Positions 1-7,549 of a DNA stretch of 14,730 nucleotides are shown here, one piece after another. Within the stretch, counting starts at the first letter, position 1. Each line of letters begins with the position of its first letter. Made by a program: the position numbers and the translations under genes. The notes below the pieces were generated by a model. The model saw only the letters and a program-made list of their open reading frames with translations. It did no database searches and was not told where the DNA came from. This stretch comes from Actinomycetota bacterium (GTDB lineage Bacteria > Actinomycetota > Geothermincolia > Geothermincolales > RBG-13-55-18), in assembly GCA_028275245.1 (NCBI GenBank), contig JAPWVA010000009.1, positions 1-14,730 on the forward strand, read 5' to 3'.

Positions 1-2665
1 AACGGGTGCATTTCTTCCCGTCTGACCTCTTTGCCCTCACCTCGACCTCTTCCCCGCCGTGGAACTCCACTTCCACGCCGGAGACGATAAACCAGGTGGG
101 AAGGAAATGGAGCCTGGGCTCCACGATCTCCCGGTACCTCTCGGGTAGCCTGAGGTGTAAAACCGCCTCAAGAGAGGAATTGATCTCCTTGGAGGCCCGT
201 TTTTCCTCCATGGCCTTGTGAGCGGCTTCCCTAAGCTCCAGCAAAAGGCGGAAGTCCTCCTCCAGTCCGAGGGATTCCAGGCCCGGATCCGGTTCAGGCC
301 AGTCCTGCAAGTGAACGCTATCCTTTTCGCCGACCCCCGGCAGGTAACCCCAGGCCTCCTCCGCCGTGTGGCAGAGAATGGGGGCCATGAGACGAAGAAG
401 GGTCTGAAGCATGCGATAGAGGGCGGTCTGGGCCGAGCGCCTCTCAGGGTCGTCGGGGGCGAAGGTATAAAGGCAGTCCTTCCTAATATCCAGGTAAAGG
501 GAGCTCAGGTCGACCGCGCAGAAGTGGTGTAGGGAGTGGAAGACGATGTGGAGCTGGAATTCCTCCATGGCTCTGGTGCAGCGCTTCACCAAGCCCTGGA
601 GGCGGGAAAGTATCCACCGCTCCAGCTCCGGGAGTTCCCCCGGCTCCCTCGAGTCCCTGGTGGGATCGAAATCGTGCAGATTTCCCAGCATGAAGCGGAC
701 GGTGTTGCGGATCCTGCGGTAAGCCTCCACCAGACGGTCCAGTATCTCCTGGGAGGCGGGTATGTCGCTGGTGTAATCGGCAGCCGAGACCCATAACCGG
801 AGGATATCCGCCCCCAGTCGCTGGCAAATATCCATGGGGTCTATGACGTTCCCCAAGGACTTGGACATCTTCCGCCCCTCTCCGTCCACCACGAAGCCGT
901 GGGTGAGGACCGCCCGGTAGGGGGGCCGGCCTCGGTAGGCCACGGCGGTGAGGAGGGAGGTCTGGAACCAGCCTCGATGCTGGTCGCTTCCCTCCAGATA
1001 CATGTCGCAAGGCCAATCCAGTTCCTCCCGTCCGGAGAGCACCGCCTCATGGCTCACGCCGGATTCAAACCACACGTCCAGGATATCCGTCTCCTTGCGC
1101 AATTTGGTGGAGCCGCAGGAGGGGCAGGTGTATTCGCCGATGATCTCCCCTTCGTCCCTAATGAACCAGGCATCCGACCCCTTCCTGGCGATGAGCTCCT
1201 CCGCTCGCCGCAGTATCTCGTCATCCATAACCACCTCCCCGCAACGGTCACACCGGAAGGCGGGGATGGGCACCCCCCAGGCTCTCTGCCTGGATATGCA
1301 CCAGTCTGGCCTCTGCTCCAGCATCCCTCGCATGCGGTTGATGTTCCAGGAGGGCACCCAGAGCACCTCCTCGATCTGCTCCAGGCAGCGCTGGCGAAGG
1401 GTCTTCCCATCGAATTCCCTGTCCACGGCTATGAACCATTGGGGGGTGGCCCTGAAAATCACGGGCCCCTTGCACCTCCAGCAGTGGGGATAGGAATGGA
1501 CCACGGTACCGTCGTGGATCAACCTGCCCTTGCCCCGGAGGTCATCCACTATACGGGGATTGGCCTCCTCTATGAAAAGTCCCTGGAAGGGTCCTGCCTC
1601 CTCGGTGAACCTGCCCAGGTCGTCCACGGGCATGGGCATGGGAAGGCCATACTCCAGGCCGATCTGATAGTCCTCCTCGCCGTGACCGGGAGCGATGTGT
1701 ACCGCACCCGTTCCCTGCTCCATGGTCACGAACTCGGAGAGAACCACCACCGATGGCTCCTCTCGCCAGGGATGCGAAGCCTTCATCCCGGAGAGTTCCC
1801 TCCCCTTAAGCCGGCGCAGGACACGATATCCCTCCCATCCCACGTCATTGGCCACCGCCTCCAGGTGGGGCTCCCCCACCACTAGCCGGCTCCCGTTCAC
1901 CTCCACCAGGAGATAATTGATGTCCGGATGCAGGGCGATGGCCACGTTGGCGGGTAGGGTCCAGGGGGTGGTGGTCCATATGACCACCGAGACGCCATCG
2001 AAACCCTCAAGGGAGCCTTGCAGGGGGAATTTGACATAGATGGAGGGCGAGGTCTTCTCCCGGTATTCCAGTTCCGCCTCTGCCAGGGCGGTCACGCACC
2101 GGGGGCACCAGTGTATGGGCTTGCGGCTCCGGTATACCAGCCCTTTCCGATAAAGGTCGGCCAGGATCCTTATGTTCACCGCCTCGTAAGCGGGATCAAG
2201 GGTGAGGTAAGGGTTGTCAAAATCGCCCAGGACCCCCAGCCTCTGGAATTGCTCCGCCTGGCGGGTAACGAAGTGCAGGGCGTATTCCCGGCAGCGTTTC
2301 CTTATCTCCATGGGCTCCAGGTTTCCCTTGCGGCCACCCAGCCTCTTTTCCACCTCGTGCTCTATGGGTTGACCATGGCAGTCCCACCCCGGGACATAGG
2401 GGGAATAGAATCCCCTCATGTGCCGGTAGCGGATGACGATGTCCTTGAGGATCTTGTTGAGGGCGGTGCCCAGGTGGATATCGCCGTTGGCGTAAGGTGG
2501 CCCGTCGTGAAGAACGAACCTCTCGCCCGCCCGGTTTTTCTCCAGTATCCTCTTGTAAAGGCCCATCTCCTTCCACCGGGACTGGATGACGGGTTCCCGG
2601 CGCGGGAGGTCTGCTTTCATGGGGAAATCCGTCCTGGGAAGGTTCAGGGTCTCCCGGTAATCCAA
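1..2665 (-). CDS. ileS: Isoleucyl-tRNA synthetase, 3' end outside window
   Basis: Cytoplasmic class Ia synthetase that charges tRNA-Ile and edits mischarged valine. The visible 888 codons start MDYRETLNLP. The class I signature is HLGT (residues 64-67, after DGPPYANGDI), the editing-domain motif TTTPWTLP is at 231-238 and KMSKS at 599-603. Several CxxC pairs (HWCPRC, CWRC, CDRC, CPSC) lie in the insertions. The frame leaves the window in KKCTR, where the C-terminal Cys-rich zinc site begins, so roughly 30-50 residues are missing. I chose TTG at 2665: GGAGGAG lies 6 bases upstream, and homologues begin MDxxxTLxxP. An ATG at 2671 directly abuts that Shine-Dalgarno sequence and is unlikely. The gene is last in the division cluster, 252 bases after yggU, with its own promoter candidate and no T-box. 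The fourth residue of HIGH is Thr. Identification is certain; the start is likely. Confidence 0.97.
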   Translation of the reverse strand, partial: MDYRETLNLPRTDFPMKADLPRREPVIQSRWKEMGLYKRILEKNRAGERFVLHDGPPYANGDIHLGTALNKILKDIVIRYRHMRGFYSPYVPGWDCHGQPIEHEVEKRLGGRKGNLEPMEIRKRCREYALHFVTRQAEQFQRLGVLGDFDNPYLTLDPAYEAVNIRILADLYRKGLVYRSRKPIHWCPRCVTALAEAELEYREKTSPSIYVKFPLQGSLEGFDGVSVVIWTTTPWTLPANVAIALHPDINYLLVEVNGSRLVVGEPHLEAVANDVGWEGYRVLRRLKGRELSGMKASHPWREEPSVVVLSEFVTMEQGTGAVHIAPGHGEEDYQIGLEYGLPMPMPVDDLGRFTEEAGPFQGLFIEEANPRIVDDLRGKGRLIHDGTVVHSYPHCWRCKGPVIFRATPQWFIAVDREFDGKTLRQRCLEQIEEVLWVPSWNINRMRGMLEQRPDWCISRQRAWGVPIPAFRCDRCGEVVMDDEILRRAEELIARKGSDAWFIRDEGEIIGEYTCPSCGSTKLRKETDILDVWFESGVSHEAVLSGREELDWPCDMYLEGSDQHRGWFQTSLLTAVAYRGRPPYRAVLTHGFVVDGEGRKMSKSLGNVIDPMDICQRLGADILRLWVSAADYTSDIPASQEILDRLVEAYRRIRNTVRFMLGNLHDFDPTRDSREPGELPELERWILSRLQGLVKRCTRAMEEFQLHIVFHSLHHFCAVDLSSLYLDIRKDCLYTFAPDDPERRSAQTALYRMLQTLLRLMAPILCHTAEEAWGYLPGVGEKDSVHLQDWPEPDPGLESLGLEEDFRLLLELREAAHKAMEEKRASKEINSSLEAVLHLRLPERYREIVEPRLHFLPTWFIVSGVEVEFHGGEEVEVRAKRSDGKKCTR

Positions 2666-2723
2666 CTCCATCTCCTCCAGTGGAAACGGCAACGACCTCG
2701 CCCAAGCGAAAGCTATCAGATGG

Positions 2724-2752
2724 TTATTACCAGAAGGTCCCCCGGGTGTCAA
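2724..2752 (-). promoter_or_regulatory. Candidate promoter of ileS
   Basis: A perfect -35 hexamer TTGACA (2752-2747) is followed by a 17-base spacer and TAATAA (2729-2724), a partial match to TATAAT. Transcription would start near 2717, leaving a leader of about 50 bases before the TTG start at 2665. The leader contains a small TCGC-TTGG-GCGA hairpin and the GGAGGAG ribosome binding site. The -35 and spacing are strong; the -10 is weak. This is a sequence-based inference only. Confidence 0.5.
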
Positions 2753-2917
2753 ATCGATCCGCAATGCTGTGATTCACCTGTAAGCAGCAAGCAGCGTGGG
2801 GGACATCGCCGGGGGCATAAGTTCAAGACATGGGGAGGAAGACAAACTATCTCAAAGCGCGTCCGTTAGCAGCCGGCGTCTATCGGACACTTTGCCCCTG
2901 AGTTTCCACCACCCTTT

Positions 2918-3205
2918 TCATGCCTGGGCGATGAATCCCAGTTGCCTCAGCTTTTCCATGACTCCCTCCTTGCCGGAGATGTCCAGCAGGAGGGTCTTGC
3001 GGCTCTTCCTCCATCTTTCCAGTATCCTTACCCTGTCCTCCTCCAGTCCGAGAAAAGACGCCACCACCCGCCGCACCTCCCGGTTCGCCCTTCCTTCCCG
3101 GGCTGGAGCTTTCACCCTTACCTGTAGATAGCCCTCGACAAAGCCATCCACCACGTTCTTCCCCGCCCCCGCAGTCACCTTGACCTTGACCTGCAAAACC
3201 TTCAT
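2918..3205 (-). CDS. yggU: DUF167 / YggU family (UPF0235) protein
   Basis: Small soluble protein of 95 residues starting MKVLQVKVKV. The family signature is seen around residues 35-50 (VRVKAPAREGRANREV), followed by VASFLGLEEDRVRIL and a basic WRKSRKTLLLDI segment that matches the usual GxxSRxKxv end of the domain. The family has known structures but no assigned biochemical role, and no catalytic residues stand out. I chose ATG at 3205 because GGAAGGG lies 8 bases upstream; an in-frame TTG at 3229 adds eight residues without family support. It sits between divIVA and ileS, a recurrent position in Gram-positive genomes, 106 bases after divIVA. A TATGAT -10-like hexamer occurs in that gap but lacks a clear -35. 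Confidence 0.88.
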   Translation of the reverse strand: MKVLQVKVKVTAGAGKNVVDGFVEGYLQVRVKAPAREGRANREVRRVVASFLGLEEDRVRILERWRKSRKTLLLDISGKEGVMEKLRQLGFIAQA

Positions 3206-3311
3206 TTGCGTTGCCCTTCCACGGCCCAAGGGAACGAAAAAGATAATGATTCACCTTAAAAGGAAGCATCATAGTACTTTGCTTTTGCGATTCCTGACGG
3301 GGTTCTGCGCC

Positions 3312-4103
3312 TCACTCCCAGAAGAAGTGCTTCTCCTCCCTTCCCTCCTTATCGGGAGTTTCCCTACCCGACGCCTCCTCCCCGGGAGCCTCTCTTTCAG
3401 GCGGGCTCAGGAACTCCGCTTCCAGGTCCATATCGGCTGGCTCTTCCACCGCAGGAGATGAGGCCCTGGGGACCCATGCCCCCTCCCCCTTTCCCTCCTC
3501 CTTAGAGGGTCCAGTCTCGCCAGGCAGATCCCGGGGCTGGGAGGAAATCACGGGGGTGGCAGGTTGCTCGGGGATAGCCCTTTCACCCATGAATTCCTCC
3601 GGCGGCGGGGTAGGGAAGGTCGTGGCGGCTTCCCGGGGTTCCCGGGACACCAATCGCGCCTCATAATCCGAGAGCAGGGCTCGGTTCTTCTCCAATAGCT
3701 CCCGCACGGTGAACAGATAAGAAAGGACCTGCTCTCGGAGGCCGGAGTAGGCCGCAAGGATCCTTTCCCTCTCGGCCTGGGCGTCCGCCGACAGGCGAGC
3801 CTTCTGCTCCTGGGCCTGTTGGATTATGGCCTGGGCCTGGGCCCTGGCCTCCTCGACTATCTGGTCGGCACTGCGCTGTGCGTTGATGATGGCGTTTTGG
3901 AGGGTTTGTTGCATCTCCTCGAACTTGGCGAGCCTCTGTTTGAGGTCCTCGATCATCAGGGACTGCTCTTGGTAACGCCGTATGATTCGATCCAGCTCCT
4001 CCGCCACCAGGTCCAGAAAGGCGTCCACCTCCTCCTTGTTGTAGCCGCCGACCCTTACCGTGCTGAACTCCTTGTTGTGGATGTCCATGGGACTTATGGC
4101 CAA
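3312..4103 (-). CDS. divIVA: DivIVA-family cell division / polar growth protein
   Basis: Membrane-associated coiled-coil scaffold that recognises curved membrane at poles and septa. The 263-residue protein begins MAISPMDIHNKEF, then GGYNKEEVDAFLD: the conserved DivIVA N-terminal lipid-binding domain (residues 1-40). Residues about 22-150 are a heptad-rich coiled coil with many Gln, Ala and Glu. The rest is a disordered, Pro/Glu-rich acidic tail ending HFFWE. It is longer than Bacillus DivIVA (about 164 residues) and closer to actinobacterial Wag31. I chose TTG at 4103: GAGGAGG lies 8 bases upstream and the protein then starts exactly as homologues do. A GTG at 4136 would add 11 residues that include the Shine-Dalgarno codons. 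It follows yggT by 112 bases, with a TATATATA stretch in between that could be a -10 region but has no convincing -35. Confidence 0.95.
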   Translation of the reverse strand: MAISPMDIHNKEFSTVRVGGYNKEEVDAFLDLVAEELDRIIRRYQEQSLMIEDLKQRLAKFEEMQQTLQNAIINAQRSADQIVEEARAQAQAIIQQAQEQKARLSADAQAERERILAAYSGLREQVLSYLFTVRELLEKNRALLSDYEARLVSREPREAATTFPTPPPEEFMGERAIPEQPATPVISSQPRDLPGETGPSKEEGKGEGAWVPRASSPAVEEPADMDLEAEFLSPPEREAPGEEASGRETPDKEGREEKHFFWE

Positions 4104-4215
4104 CTTTATCGCCTCCTCGGCCCCGTTATCCTGCACGACCGACCTTCCTATATATATCTTTCTACACCCGGAGCCACTGGCCTTTACAGACCGGCACCGG
4201 GTTGAGCTCGACCCC

Positions 4216-4491
4216 TTAGGCCAACCTATAAATGAGCCACCTGATGGCGGTGAGAAGGAGAATCAGGACCACAGGGGAAAGGTCAAGCCCCACGCCTCCC
4301 CCCAGGGGAACGGTGGGGAGGATCCTCCTCAATGGGGCCAAGGCGAACTCGGTGATGTCGTAAATGAACACCACCAACGGCCTCAGGGGTTCGGGCCACC
4401 GTATCGGTAGCCAGCTCAATATGGCCCTGGCAACCACAAAGAATATGTACGTCGTGATGACGATATCTACGATCCTCAAGGCCATGGGCAA
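4216..4491 (-). CDS. yggT: YggT family (YlmG) integral membrane protein
   Basis: Small inner-membrane protein of 91 residues. Two hydrophobic segments flank a conserved amphipathic middle: about residues 7-27 (IVDIVITTYIFFVV...) and about 70-88 (LSPVVLILLLTAIRWL). The central IYDITEFALAPLRRILP is the family hallmark (YDxTEPxLxPxRxxxP). The function is unsettled; homologues in bacteria and plastids are tied to membrane or division processes, consistent with its place between proC and divIVA. I chose TTG at 4491 because GGGAGG, inside the end of proC, is 6 bases upstream. ATG at 4485 is the alternative, with a longer spacing. Only one base separates it from the proC stop, so translational coupling is likely. 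Confidence 0.9.
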   Translation of the reverse strand: MPMALRIVDIVITTYIFFVVARAILSWLPIRWPEPLRPLVVFIYDITEFALAPLRRILPTVPLGGGVGLDLSPVVLILLLTAIRWLIYRLA

Positions 4492-4492
4492 A

Positions 4493-5296
4493 TCATACCT
4501 CCCTGGCCCTTGACCATGCGTTTCTCAGGGCGTGGAAGAAGGCCGCCCGCAGGCCCCCCTCCTCCAATGCCTCCAGGGCGGCAATGGTGGACCCGCCCGG
4601 CGATGTGACCTCTCCCTTGAGTATGGCCGGGTGCACGCCTCTGGCTTTCAATAGCTCGCCCGCCCCGATCATGGTGTGTACGGCCAGCCTCAAGGCGGTG
4701 GACGCGTCCAGCCCCAACCTTATACCACCCTCCATCAGGGCCTCAGCCACCAGGAAGAAATAGGCGGGGCCACACCCGGACACCGCCATGGCCGCGTCCT
4801 GCAGGCCTTCATCAAGCTCCACCACTTCCCCCAGGCAGGAAAAAATGTCCAGGGCCCTCTTCCTCACCTCCTCTTTCTCGCCCTCCTCGAAGCTCACCGC
4901 GGTGATGCCCTTGCCTATCAAGGCTGGTGTGTTGGGCATGGCCCTCACCACCCGCACTTCCGTCGGGAGGAAACGGCGGAAGAAGGAGATGGGCCTTCCC
5001 ATGACCACGGACACGAGCAGTTGGCCCGCGCGGAAGGCGGGGGCTACCTCCTCCATGACCTCCAGGGCATGCTGCGGTTTTACCGCCAACACCACCGTGT
5101 CCGCCCAGCGACAGGCCTCCTGATTATTCCGGAAGGGCGTTATGCCCAATTCCTCCGCGAGCCCCTGGACCTTTGCTTCTTCGCGGTCGGAGGCCCCCAG
5201 GGATGAGGGTTCCAGGCCTCCCCTTTCCAGAAGGGCCTTTATCACAGCGCCACCCATCCTCCCCGCACCTATCACCGCAATCCTGTGCACACTCAC
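4493..5296 (-). CDS. proC: Pyrroline-5-carboxylate reductase
   Basis: Cytoplasmic NAD(P)H-dependent enzyme for the last step of proline synthesis. The 267-residue length is normal. The Rossmann motif GAGRMG is at 10-15, AVKPQ at 71-75, AMPNTP at 119-124, and the dimer/active-site helix SGCGPAYF at 173-180 with VTSPGGSTIAAL at 230-241. GTG at 5296 is chosen as start because GGAGG lies 7 bases upstream; a second GTG at 5290 is possible. proC between sepF and yggT is a known arrangement in clostridial and actinobacterial division clusters, although no direct role in division is established. The stop lies 1 base before the yggT start. Confidence 0.97.
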   Translation of the reverse strand: MSVHRIAVIGAGRMGGAVIKALLERGGLEPSSLGASDREEAKVQGLAEELGITPFRNNQEACRWADTVVLAVKPQHALEVMEEVAPAFRAGQLLVSVVMGRPISFFRRFLPTEVRVVRAMPNTPALIGKGITAVSFEEGEKEEVRKRALDIFSCLGEVVELDEGLQDAAMAVSGCGPAYFFLVAEALMEGGIRLGLDASTALRLAVHTMIGAGELLKARGVHPAILKGEVTSPGGSTIAALEALEEGGLRAAFFHALRNAWSRAREV

Positions 5297-5329
5297 GGAC
5301 CATCCTCCCCTTCACAGGTATTCCGGGTT

Positions 5330-5375
5330 AAAGGCCTGCCTTCGGGCCCTTTGAGATCCTTAGCTCGGGATGACA
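5330..5375 (+). repeat. UUCG hairpin plus degenerate dispersed palindrome in the sepF-proC gap
   Basis: On the plus strand, AAAGG (5330-5334) pairs with CCTTT (5348-5352) around GCC-TTCG-GGC, a cUUCGg tetraloop. It is followed by GAGATCCTT (5353-5361) and GGGATGACA (5367-5375), which read as a shortened form of the GAGATnCTTCGC...CTCAGnATGACA palindrome found scattered between genes of many bacteria. A CCCCCGGGGG palindrome follows shortly after. No gene is visible in the gap (5297-5405). Assignment to the dispersed repeat rests on my recall of that motif, not on a search. Confidence 0.4.
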
Positions 5376-5405
5376 GGTCACCCCCGGGGGACTGGCCCCT
5401 TCTCC

Positions 5406-5858
5406 TCAGAACTGGTTGAAGAGGCCCTTTTCCCTCATCCACCGCTTGTCCTCGGCGGACACTTCCACGTTATGGGGTATGAGGAGGAATACCTTATCCG
5501 CCACCCTCTGGATCCCTCCGTCCAGGGCATAGGTGAGGCCACTGGCGAAGTCTATGAGCCTCTTGGCCAGCTCAGGATCGGCTTGCTGCAGGTTGATGAT
5601 CACCGGGATGTCCTGCTTGAACTTCTGCCCCACCTGTTCCGCGTCGTTGAAGGACTTGGGCTCCACCATGTGCACCTTCACCTGCCGGGGCGGCACCGGG
5701 TGCACAGCGGCCATTCTCTCCTCTTCCCGGGGTCGCCTTCTCCAGGAGGACCTGTCCTCGTATGCTTCCTCTTCCTCGTCGTATTCCCGGATCTCCTCGA
5801 ACTCGTCGTCCTCTACCAGCCCGAGGTAGATGAGCATCCTTCTGAAGAACCCCGGCAT
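5406..5858 (-). CDS. sepF: Cell division protein SepF
   Basis: Membrane anchor for FtsZ at the division site in Gram-positive bacteria. The 150-residue protein has the expected layout. An N-terminal amphipathic helix (MPGFFRRMLIYLGL, 1-14) serves as the membrane anchor, followed by a Glu/Asp/Arg-rich flexible linker (15-58) and a globular FtsZ-binding domain (about 60-132). That domain contains the conserved RLIDFASGLTYALDGGIQRV segment (100-119). The start ATG at 5858 has AGGAGGT five bases upstream. It lies downstream of yggS, as in Bacillus ylmE-ylmF. The 225-base leader upstream holds several inverted repeats (described separately) and is a plausible regulatory point for the sepF-proC-yggT group. 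Confidence 0.96.
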   Translation of the reverse strand: MPGFFRRMLIYLGLVEDDEFEEIREYDEEEEAYEDRSSWRRRPREEERMAAVHPVPPRQVKVHMVEPKSFNDAEQVGQKFKQDIPVIINLQQADPELAKRLIDFASGLTYALDGGIQRVADKVFLLIPHNVEVSAEDKRWMREKGLFNQF

Positions 5859-5926
5859 CTTCTACCTCCTTGCCTGTTCCTTAATTCCACGGAGGCGGCG
5901 CCCTTCCCTCCCCGTGGCCTGGGGAC

Positions 5927-5943
5927 GTGAAACCTTGTTTCAC
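5927..5943. promoter_or_regulatory. 17-base perfect dyad upstream of sepF (operator-like)
   Basis: GTGAAAC-CTT-GTTTCAC is a perfect 7-3-7 inverted repeat, 69 bases before the sepF start codon. TATAAT lies beside it on the plus strand (5945-5950), and TTATAG reads on the minus strand. The size and symmetry suit a dimeric regulator's operator, but it could also form a short RNA hairpin. No convincing -35 accompanies it on either strand. The binding factor is unknown. Confidence 0.4.
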
Positions 5944-5969
5944 CTATAATCCAGGGTGCCGGCCCTTCT

Positions 5970-6071
5970 CCATTTTAATGCATGGAGCGGTATCTCTCCG
6001 GTATCCCGCCTGGCGTCCCCTTTTCCCAGGTTACCATGGATAAAACCTTCGGGAACTGAAGGACCAGTTCC
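5970..6071 (-). promoter_or_regulatory. Structured part of the yggS-sepF leader
   Basis: Just after yggS, read on the minus strand, GGAACTG pairs with CAGTTCC (6071-6052; 7 bp, 6-base loop). This overlaps CCTTCAGTTCCCGAAGG (6062-6046), a 5-bp hairpin followed at once by TTTTA. The two cannot form together, which resembles an antiterminator/terminator pair, although the second stem is short. Further on, CTCCAT pairs with ATGGAG (5989-5970). No gene is visible in 5859-6083. Confidence 0.3.
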
Positions 6072-6083
6072 AGGGCTTGTCCC

Positions 6084-6788
6084 TCATGAAAAAAGAGCCG
6101 TTCCCACCCTCACCAGGTTTGCCCCTTCCTCCACCGCCACCTCGAAGTCCTGGGTCATCCCCATGCTCATCAAGTCCAAACGGCTCCCAGGGAAAACCTC
6201 CCGTGCCCTCTTCAACAGGCGGGCCAACTCCCGGAAATACGGCCTGGCTTCCTCGGGGTCGGACACCACCGGTGCCATGGTCATCAGTCCCCTAATGGAC
6301 AATCCCGGCAGGCAGATCGCCTTCTTCAAGAAGTCCTCGAGCTCCCCGGGGCTTATCCCGGACTTGGTGGGCTCCCCGGACACGTTCACCTGGACCAACA
6401 CCTCTTGCGTGATCCCTAGGTTCTGGGCCCGGCGGGATATGGTTTCGGCCAAGCGAAGGCTGTCCACAGAATGGATAAGCGATACCTTTCCTACCACCAG
6501 GTTCACCTTGTTTCGCTGTAGGTGACCTATGAAATGCCACCGTGGCCAGGACCCCCACGGCCGATCGGAGAGGGCTTCCATTTTCTCCCTAAGCTCCTGG
6601 GCCCGGTTTTCTCCCAGGTCGAGGCACCCCGCCTCTAGCAGCGCCAGGACCTCCTCGGGCGTCCTGCCCTTGGTGACCGCCACCAAGGTAACGGAATCAG
6701 GATCCCTTCCCGTCCTCTCCGCAGCTTCCCTTATCCGGGTCAGCACCCGCTGTAGGTTTTCCCTTATTCTTTCACCGAACGTTTCCAT
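6084..6788 (-). CDS. yggS: YggS/PLPBP family pyridoxal-phosphate homeostasis protein
   Basis: Single-domain TIM-barrel protein that binds PLP without known catalysis and buffers the cellular PLP pool. The 234-residue sequence has the PLP lysine in VAVTKGRTP (Lys40), GENRAQE at 59-65, WHFIGHLQRNK at 84-94, and the phosphate-binding end LMSMGMTQDFEVAV followed by VRVGTALF. I chose ATG at 6788 because GGGAG lies five bases upstream; an in-frame GTG at 6800 adds four residues. In Gram-positive genomes yggS normally follows pgeF directly and precedes sepF. Here acyP and an mgtC-like gene separate it from pgeF. No strong promoter is evident in the 89 bases upstream. Confidence 0.96.
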   Translation of the reverse strand: METFGERIRENLQRVLTRIREAAERTGRDPDSVTLVAVTKGRTPEEVLALLEAGCLDLGENRAQELREKMEALSDRPWGSWPRWHFIGHLQRNKVNLVVGKVSLIHSVDSLRLAETISRRAQNLGITQEVLVQVNVSGEPTKSGISPGELEDFLKKAICLPGLSIRGLMTMAPVVSDPEEARPYFRELARLLKRAREVFPGSRLDLMSMGMTQDFEVAVEEGANLVRVGTALFS

Positions 6789-6877
6789 GTGCGCTCCCAC
6801 GTCATAAACATCGTTATGGGATCACTCGTTTCAAGGGTTTGCCAGGGCCCTGTTAAATGCCAGTTCCGGGAGGATGG

Positions 6878-7534
6878 CTATTCCTCGAACCTCACCACCG
6901 CGACCCCTTTCACCGCCTGCAGCCTATCCGCCAGGCGGTCCAGGGAAGCCCCTGCAGGCAGGTTGACCCGCAGGAGCATAGAGCAGGTGCCGTCCCGGCG
7001 ACATTGGGAATAGCGGAGCAGGCTCACTCCCTTCAACCCCTCCCTAGTGAGGGTTTCCATGACCTCTCCCAGGATCCCTTCCCGGTAGTCCGCCTCCAAC
7101 ACCAGGTAGAGCCTCCTGCGCCGCACCTTTTCTATCAACCCCGATTCCACTAAGGGGAGCAGGAGCAAGAAAGATAGAATCAGCGCCGTCATGTAAAGGG
7201 AGGTTAGAAGGTAACCCAGTCCCGCGGCCATACCCACCGCTGCGGTGGCCCAGATGCTGGCAGCGGTGGTGATACCCACTATATGGGTGCCTCCGTACAC
7301 CACTATGACCCCAGCGCCCAGGAAGCCTATGCCGATCACCACCTGGGCCGCCACCCGGGCGGGGTCTTGGGGGAAATGGCGCACTGACAGCGTGGAAAAG
7401 AGGCAAGCGCCCAAGGATATGAGCACGTAGGTCTTGAGTCCAGCAGGCCTATCGCCCCTTTCTCTCTCGGTGCCGATGGCGGCGCCGCACAGGGCAGCCA
7501 CCAGCAGCCTGGTTAAGACTTGTGCCTCGCTCAA
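6878..7534 (-). CDS. MgtC/SapB family membrane protein
   Basis: Integral membrane protein of 218 residues in the MgtC/SapB family, linked in other bacteria to growth in low magnesium and to F-type ATPase control; its role here is unknown. Family motifs are TERERGDRPAGLKT (22-35), GIGFLGAGVIVVYGG (68-82) and GITTAASIWATAAVGMAAG (87-105). These lie within about four to five hydrophobic segments (5-20, 35-50, 64-80, 88-110, 112-130). After a basic RRRR stretch (138-141) comes a soluble ACT-like tail of about 75 residues. The start is a TTG at 7534 with no in-frame ATG nearby, 15 bases after acyP, and its ribosome binding site is weak (GAGGATGGTGACGGG). Its position with acyP inside a division cluster is unusual. 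Confidence 0.9.
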   Translation of the reverse strand: MSEAQVLTRLLVAALCGAAIGTERERGDRPAGLKTYVLISLGACLFSTLSVRHFPQDPARVAAQVVIGIGFLGAGVIVVYGGTHIVGITTAASIWATAAVGMAAGLGYLLTSLYMTALILSFLLLLPLVESGLIEKVRRRRLYLVLEADYREGILGEVMETLTREGLKGVSLLRYSQCRRDGTCSMLLRVNLPAGASLDRLADRLQAVKGVAVVRFEE

Positions 7535-7549
7535 AACCCGTCACCATCC

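Noticed and set aside
899..1885. Long plus-strand open frame (328 codons) antisense to ileS
   Set aside because: It is the shadow of the strongly biased ileS codons. ileS reads without interruption here with all family motifs, and this frame has no recognisable domain.
2018..2869. Plus-strand open frame (283 codons)
   Set aside because: It covers ileS antisense and its promoter region, has no domain and has no good ribosome binding site.
2909..2915. AGGGTGG, the start of a T-box motif, on the minus strand near the end of yggU
   Set aside because: The ACCGCG continuation is missing, it lies about 240 bases before ileS, and the upstream stems would have to sit inside yggU.
4104..4136. GTG start of divIVA at 4136
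   Set aside because: The added residues are encoded by the Shine-Dalgarno region, and homologues begin at the TTG at 4103.
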